The notes below the pieces were generated by a model. That model was not told the DNA's origin. It worked only from the letters and a program-made list of their open reading frames with translations, and did no database searches. Positions 6,143-10,425 of a stretch of DNA of 10,425 nucleotides are shown piece by piece. The DNA comes from an uncultured Burkholderiales bacterium (lineage in GTDB: Bacteria > Pseudomonadota > Gammaproteobacteria > Burkholderiales > Thiobacillaceae). Location: NCBI GenBank assembly GCA_937925755.1, contig CALAMX010000180.1, positions 1-10,425 of the forward strand, written 5' to 3'. The position numbers were made by a program, and so were the translations under genes. Every line of letters starts with the position of its first letter. Within the stretch, counting starts at the first letter, position 1.

Positions 6143-6664
6143 TCAAACGGTCTGTGCAGTCTCCCCGCGCGCAGCGGCCAAGGCGGCCTCGTAGTTCGGT
6201 TCCTGCTTGATCTCGGGCACCAGCTCGGCGTAGAGGACGCGATCGCGCTCATCCAGGACGATGACGGCGCGCGCGCAAAGACCGGCAAGCGGTGGATCCA
6301 TGATCATGACCCCATAGTCCTTGTGAAAGTCACGCCCACGCATGGTGGACAGGGTGATCACGTTGTTCAGGCCCTCGGCACCGCAGAATCGGTTCTGGGC
6401 GAAGGGCAGGTCGGCGGAGATGACCAGTACCACGGTGTTGGGCAGGCTGGCGGCCGCGGCGTTGAACTTGCGCGTGGACTCGGCGCATACAGGGGTGTCC
6501 AGGCTGGGGACGATGTTGAGGATCTTGCGCTTGCCCCAGAATTGGGACAGCGAGACATCCTTCAGGTCCTTGTCCACTAGCATGAAGGAGTGGGCCGTCT
6601 CACCGACACGGGGGAAGGTACCACCAACGGAGATGGGCTCGCCGCCCAGGGTCACGGTTGCCAT
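6143..6664 (-). CDS. tpx: Thiol peroxidase (Tpx, atypical 2-Cys peroxiredoxin)
   Basis: Tpx reduces hydrogen peroxide and alkyl hydroperoxides with electrons from thioredoxin. The 173-residue protein (E. coli Tpx is 168) has the full family pattern: KRKILNIVPSLDTPVC with peroxidatic C60, a KFN stretch, ISADLPFAQNRFCGAEGLNN with resolving C94, and ITLS. An additional cysteine, C130, lies in LAGLCARAV where E. coli has an alanine. I chose the ATG at 6664 because GAGGAG lies at 6677-6672 with a 7-nt spacer and MATVTLGGEP fits the family; the frame could extend 18 residues further but without support. The gene sits between gcvPA (37 bp upstream) and gcvPB (75 bp downstream) in the same direction, so it should be co-transcribed under the glycine riboswitch unless it has its own promoter, which I do not see in the 37-bp gap. 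Confidence 0.95.
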   Translation of the reverse strand: MATVTLGGEPISVGGTFPRVGETAHSFMLVDKDLKDVSLSQFWGKRKILNIVPSLDTPVCAESTRKFNAAAASLPNTVVLVISADLPFAQNRFCGAEGLNNVITLSTMRGRDFHKDYGVMIMDPPLAGLCARAVIVLDERDRVLYAELVPEIKQEPNYEAALAAARGETAQTV

Positions 6665-6701
6665 CGTCTTGCTCCTCTCGTAAAGGTTGGTTGGGGGTGG
6701 T

Positions 6702-8093
6702 TCAGGACTTGTAGGCACAAGGCGGTGCCTCGCGCCGCCGGCTCAGGATACGCGCCAATTTTTGCGCATAGTCATCGAGGTCGTCATCGGTCTTGGTCTC
6801 CGTCGCGCAGACCAGGATGGCGTCGGCCAGATCGGCATAATCGCCGCCCAGTGCATAACCGCCGAGTATGCCCTGGGCGCGCAGTGCCCGCAAAACCTCC
6901 TGCGGGTTGGCGGGCAGCCGCAGCACGACCTCGTGGAAGAAGGGGGCGGTATAGGCTTTGCGCACGCCAGGGATGGCGGTGAGCTTTTCCACGAGGGCAC
7001 GGGTGCGGGCGTGGCTCGCGAGCGCCACCTCCTTGAGTCCCTGTGGGCCGAGAAGGGCGAGATAAAGGGTCGCGGCCGTGACCATGAGGCCCTGGTTGGT
7101 GCAGATGTTGGAGGTGGCCTTGGCGCGGCGGATGTGCTGCTCGCGCGCCTGCAGCGTCAGGGTGAAGCCCGGTTTGCCTTCCAAGTCCACGGTGCGGCCG
7201 ACGATGCGGCCGGGCATCTGCCGCACCAGAGACTGACGCGCGGTCATGAAGCCGAAGTAAGGGCCGCCGGAGGCGAGCGGGATGCCGAGCGGTTGTCCGT
7301 CGCCCACGCAGATGTCTGCCCCTTTTGCACCCCATTGGCCAGGGGGCTTGAGTAGGGCCAAGGCCGTCGGGTTGACGACGGCGATGGCCAACATGCCGTG
7401 CGCTTGTGCCCAATCGGTGAGCACATCGACCGGTTCTAGCACGCCGAAAAAGTTGGGCTGGGGGATGACCAGGGCGGATGCCGGTGAGGCCTCAACCTGG
7501 GCCAGGGCCTCGGTCCGCGTGTGGCCGCGCTCCGGACAGTAGGGTAGCTCGACGAGCTCTATGCCCTGATTGCCGACGATCGCGCGGGCCACCGCCCGAT
7601 AGCGCGGCGGCACGGTCGCCGGTACCAGCACCCGGGGCGCGCCGTTCTTGTTCGCTCGCACCGCCATGAGGATGGCCTCGGCCAGTGCGCTGGCGCCGTC
7701 GTAGAGCGAGGCGTTGGACACCTCCAGGCCAGTGAGGCCCGCCATCATGCTCTGGTATTCGTAGATGAGTTGCAACGTGCCCTGGCTCGCCTCGGCCTGA
7801 TAGGGGGTATAGGCCGAGTAGAACTCACCGCGCGTGACGATCTGCCAGATGGCGGCGGGGATGTGGTGCTCGTAAGCGCCGGCACCGATGAAGTTGGACC
7901 AGAAACCGTCCTGCGCCGCGCGCGCCTGCGCCAGCCGCATGACCGCCATCTCGGGCAGCCCTTCGGGCACGCCCTCGAGCCTGGCGCAGCGTAACTCAAC
8001 CGGGATCTCGTCGAACAGGGCGTCGAGGCTCGGCACGCCGATCGCCGCCAGCATCTCGGCGATGTCCTGCGGGGTATGGGGGATGAAGGGCAT
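6702..8093 (-). CDS. gcvPA: Glycine dehydrogenase (decarboxylating) subunit 1, N-terminal half of split P-protein
   Basis: GcvPA pairs with GcvPB to form the P-protein of the glycine cleavage system. It resembles the N-terminal half of the long single-chain GcvP and lacks the PLP lysine. The 463-residue protein shows the familiar opening MPFIPHTPQDIAEMLAAIG, then FIGAGAYEHHIPAAI (about 67-81), SAYTPYQAEASQGTLQ (about 92-107), NASLYDGASALAEA, ASGGPYFGFM and SNICTNQGLM. Length and motif order agree with the family (about 440-460). The start at 8093 lacks a strong Shine-Dalgarno but matches homologous N-termini. It follows gcvH by 69 bp. The C-terminal RRREAPPCAYKS tail is lineage-specific sequence. 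Confidence 0.96.
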   Translation of the reverse strand: MPFIPHTPQDIAEMLAAIGVPSLDALFDEIPVELRCARLEGVPEGLPEMAVMRLAQARAAQDGFWSNFIGAGAYEHHIPAAIWQIVTRGEFYSAYTPYQAEASQGTLQLIYEYQSMMAGLTGLEVSNASLYDGASALAEAILMAVRANKNGAPRVLVPATVPPRYRAVARAIVGNQGIELVELPYCPERGHTRTEALAQVEASPASALVIPQPNFFGVLEPVDVLTDWAQAHGMLAIAVVNPTALALLKPPGQWGAKGADICVGDGQPLGIPLASGGPYFGFMTARQSLVRQMPGRIVGRTVDLEGKPGFTLTLQAREQHIRRAKATSNICTNQGLMVTAATLYLALLGPQGLKEVALASHARTRALVEKLTAIPGVRKAYTAPFFHEVVLRLPANPQEVLRALRAQGILGGYALGGDYADLADAILVCATETKTDDDLDDYAQKLARILSRRREAPPCAYKS

Positions 8094-8162
8094 GGTCAGC
8101 GCAGCAAATGTCGGGGTACCGCAAAGGCTTCGATCGAGAACTTCACCAGGCCCCCTCGCCGG

Positions 8163-8552
8163 TCAATGGCCCTCGGACGCCACCAGCGCCTGATAGCCGG
8201 CAGCGTCGAGCAGACCTTCCAAGTCGGAGGGGTTGTTGGGTTTGAGGCGGAACATCCAACTGCCGTAGGGGTCCTTGTTGAGGCTCTCGGGGGCGGCCTC
8301 GACCGCGTCGTTCACCGCCACCACCTCGCCGGCGACTGGGGCATAGACGTCGGCGGCGGCCTTGACCGACTCGACCACGGCGCACTCCTCGTTCTGCGCG
8401 AGCTGACGCCCAACGGTGGGGTTCTCGACGAACACCATGTCGCCGAGCAGGTCCTGGGCGTGGTGGGTGATGCCCACGCTCACCGTGCCGTCGGCCTCCA
8501 GCCGCACCCACTCGTGGGTCTTGGTGTATCTGAGATCGGTGGGGATGTTCAT
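8163..8552 (-). CDS. gcvH: Glycine cleavage system H protein (lipoyl carrier)
   Basis: GcvH is the lipoylated shuttle of the glycine cleavage system: its lipoyl arm carries the aminomethyl group from P-protein to T-protein and is then reoxidised by L-protein (not encoded here). The 129-residue protein matches the usual length. KTHEWVRLE opens the domain, GITHHAQDLLGDMVFVENP follows at about 27-45, and the lipoyl lysine is K64 in ESVKAAADVYAPV, equivalent to K65 of E. coli GcvH. NKDPYGSWMFRLKP closes the fold. The ATG at 8552 has GGAGG at 8562-8558 with a 5-nt spacer, the clearest ribosome-binding site of the core gcv genes. It lies 97 bp after gcvT; that gap carries two near-identical CCGTTTCC-ATT stretches but no gene. 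Confidence 0.97.
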   Translation of the reverse strand: MNIPTDLRYTKTHEWVRLEADGTVSVGITHHAQDLLGDMVFVENPTVGRQLAQNEECAVVESVKAAADVYAPVAGEVVAVNDAVEAAPESLNKDPYGSWMFRLKPNNPSDLEGLLDAAGYQALVASEGH

Positions 8553-8649
8553 GGTGGCCTCCGTGTCAATGGAAACGGAAAATGGGAAACGGCAAGGGGG
8601 CTTTCGCCTTGGGACTGCGAAGGATCGGGCGCATCCTGGATTACCTGCG

Positions 8650-9729
<1,080 letters not shown>

Positions 9730-9777
9730 GGGGGCGGTGATCGGGTTGCGGTCGGTTGCCGTGACGGCACTCACCCC
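9730..9777 (-). promoter_or_regulatory. Candidate riboswitch expression platform in the gcvT leader
   Basis: Between aptamer 2 and the gcvT ATG, the RNA stretch GGGGUGA (9777-9771) can pair with UCACC-g-CC (9740-9733) just 5' of AUG, leaving one bulged G. Nested inside is a 5-bp hairpin, UGCCG/CGGCA (9769-9757) with a 3-nt loop. There is no U-run, so control of ribosome access is more likely than intrinsic termination. GGGG directly follows the 3' strand of the second aptamer's P1 (CAGAG), which could couple ligand state to this fold. Confidence 0.4.
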
Positions 9778-9918
9778 TCTGTCCTGGTCGCTCGAGGATT
9801 TGCCCTGGGGGTGGCCGCTGCCATGCTCTCCAGAGTTCTCCGTCCCGGCGGTCCTTTTGCCTGAGCGGTTGCTGGGTGGGTTACGTCTGCGGCGGCAGGG
9901 TGAGGCTCTCACCACGGG
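9777..9918 (-). ncRNA. Glycine riboswitch (gcvT element), tandem-like with a diverged second aptamer
   Basis: On the minus strand, the first aptamer spans about 9918-9844. Its outer P1 stem pairs CCCG-U-GGU (9918-9911) with ACC-GC-CGGG (9852-9844). The core holds the hallmark CGCUCAGGCAAAAGGACCGC near 9866-9848, preceded by GAGAG and CGCAGACGUAA. A linker leads to GAACUCUGGAGAGC, which opens the second aptamer as in known tandem glycine riboswitches. That aptamer's P1 pairs CUCUG (9835-9831) with CAGAG (9781-9777), and CCAGGACAGAG ends it. Inside, however, the expected CCGAAGG and CUCAGGU core strings are not intact (CCCAGGG and CUCGAGCG are found), and the second aptamer is shorter than usual. 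The element sits between a good promoter and gcvT, exactly where glycine-induced gcv operons carry it. Confidence 0.9.
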
Positions 9919-9930
9919 AACGTGAAGCGC

Positions 9931-9959
9931 ACTATAACCGAGCAGGGGTGCGGGAACAA
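9931..9959 (-). promoter_or_regulatory. Sigma70-like promoter of the gcv operon
   Basis: On the minus strand, TTGTTC (9959-9954) and TATAGT (9936-9931) are separated by exactly 17 bp. The predicted start near 9924 lies about 6 nt before the first base of the riboswitch P1 stem, an independent agreement that supports both calls. The leader from there to the gcvT ATG is about 195 nt. Confidence 0.75.
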
Positions 9960-9980
9960 GCCGGCTCACGATTCTGTAGA

Positions 9981-9998
9981 GCGCGGTGCAAGCCGCGC
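9981..9998 (-). terminator. Hairpin between hypX and the gcv promoter, possible terminator
   Basis: The inverted repeat GCGCGG...CCGCGC with a 6-nt loop lies about 20 bp after the hypX stop and before the gcv promoter. The position suits termination of the hypX transcript, but no T-run follows, so the call is tentative. Confidence 0.35.
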
Positions 9999-10018
9999 CT
10001 GGGCGCTCAATCGCACGC

Positions 10019-10425
10019 TCATGCGGCGTGGTCCGGCAGTGGCGAAGTCCAGCTCGAAGCGCGATGGCGTGCAAGGTGCCTGGGGGTCCAGGCGTGCGGG
10101 GTCTTGTGCACGAAGCGCTGACGGGCGACGTGGTAGCTCACGTCGAAGCCGTAGAAATTGCGCCGCATCTCGGCGAGTTCTTCGGCGCGGTAGGCGTCAA
10201 GTGGCTTGGCCGTCTCGTCGGCGGCACGGCGGGCGCGCTTTTCCGCCAGGCGGGCGGAATAGTCCGCAGCACGGACGAGTTCGGCGGCGCGGCGGTGCGT
10301 CTCAGCGCGGAAGGTGGTGACATCGCTGCCGAAGTTGGCGTCGATCATGCCCAGTCGAAGAGCGGCTGCCGTGCCAAGTGGCAGGCGAGATTGCAGGAGC
10401 TGCCGGGCGGCCGTCTCGCCCAGGC
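10019..10425 (-). CDS. hypX: HypX/HoxX hydrogenase maturation protein, C-terminal fragment (N-terminal part beyond window)
   Basis: The minus-strand frame is open from the window edge to a stop at 10019-10021 and shows 134 residues. It continues upstream of the internal ATG at 10348 (LGETAARQLLQSRLPLGTAA and on), so the true start lies outside the window. GxxAARxLLxSRLPLGxxxALRLGMID is the end of an enoyl-CoA hydratase/isomerase-type domain. The following RRNFYGFDVSYHVARQRFVH, then KTPHAWTPRHLARHR, is the C-terminal block I associate with HypX/HoxX. In that family the N-terminal half takes a formyl group from formyl-THF and the crotonase-like C-terminal half releases CO from formyl-CoA, supplying the CO ligand of [NiFe]-hydrogenase. 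No other hydrogenase gene is in view. The assignment rests on remembered family sequence for this tail. Confidence 0.8.
   Translation of the reverse strand, partial: LGETAARQLLQSRLPLGTAAALRLGMIDANFGSDVTTFRAETHRRAAELVRAADYSARLAEKRARRAADETAKPLDAYRAEELAEMRRNFYGFDVSYHVARQRFVHKTPHAWTPRHLARHRASSWTSPLPDHAA

Noticed and set aside
6665..6718. Upstream start for tpx adding 18 residues
   Set aside because: It would overlap the gcvPA end, and the ATG at 6664 has an excellent GAGGAG site and the family N-terminus.
6687..7355. Plus-strand frame opposite gcvPA (222 codons)
   Set aside because: It is an antisense shadow of gcvPA with shadow-type composition and no motif.
9730..10074. In-frame N-terminal extension of gcvT by about 115 codons
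   Set aside because: These codons cover the promoter and the glycine riboswitch, and GcvT homologs start at MQQTPL. The open frame is a by-product of high GC content.

Overview
The window is GC-rich, densely coded proteobacterial DNA. The gene set fits a chemolithotrophic gammaproteobacterium or a relative: split glycine decarboxylase (gcvPA/gcvPB), an Acidithiobacillus-like ArsR, thioredoxin-type ArsC with an Acr3 pump, and a HypX hydrogenase-maturation protein. The species cannot be named from the sequence alone.

Layout. (1) 1-1289, minus: bioA (biotin synthesis), with its C-terminal end cut off by the window. (2) 1290-1389: a short divergent promoter region. (3) 1390-4149, plus: an arsenic-resistance island. 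A tight arsR-arsC-acr3 operon comes first, then about 450 bp without a recognisable gene that holds four GGYGACGCC repeats. A small CMD/AhpD-like protein with a cysteine-rich tail follows, and the island ends in a truncated CxxC thioredoxin-like fragment. (4) 4152-9729, minus: a glycine-cleavage operon in the order gcvT-gcvH-gcvPA-tpx-gcvPB-dgkA. It is headed by a sigma70-like promoter and a glycine riboswitch at 9777-9918. (5) 10019-10425, minus: the C-terminal part of hypX.

How the genes work together. The gcv operon encodes the T, H and split P proteins, which turn glycine into CO2, ammonia and 5,10-methylene-tetrahydrofolate; the L protein is not in the window. The riboswitch senses glycine and should control the whole transcript, including a thiol peroxidase gene (tpx) lodged between the two P-protein genes and a diacylglycerol kinase gene at the end. 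HypX, immediately upstream, draws on formyl-tetrahydrofolate in its family, so the two loci may share one-carbon metabolism. The ars operon senses As(III) through ArsR, reduces arsenate with ArsC and exports arsenite with Acr3. It runs against both flanking genes and ends in a broken gene abutting dgkA, which suggests an inserted and eroded module.

The most interesting points are: a well-preserved first glycine aptamer followed by a shortened, core-divergent second one (possibly a 'ghost' aptamer); tpx inside the gcv operon; the CMD-like ars protein that lost its CxxC but carries a CC...CC tail; and an arsR promoter whose predicted start site falls on the start codon (leaderless mRNA).
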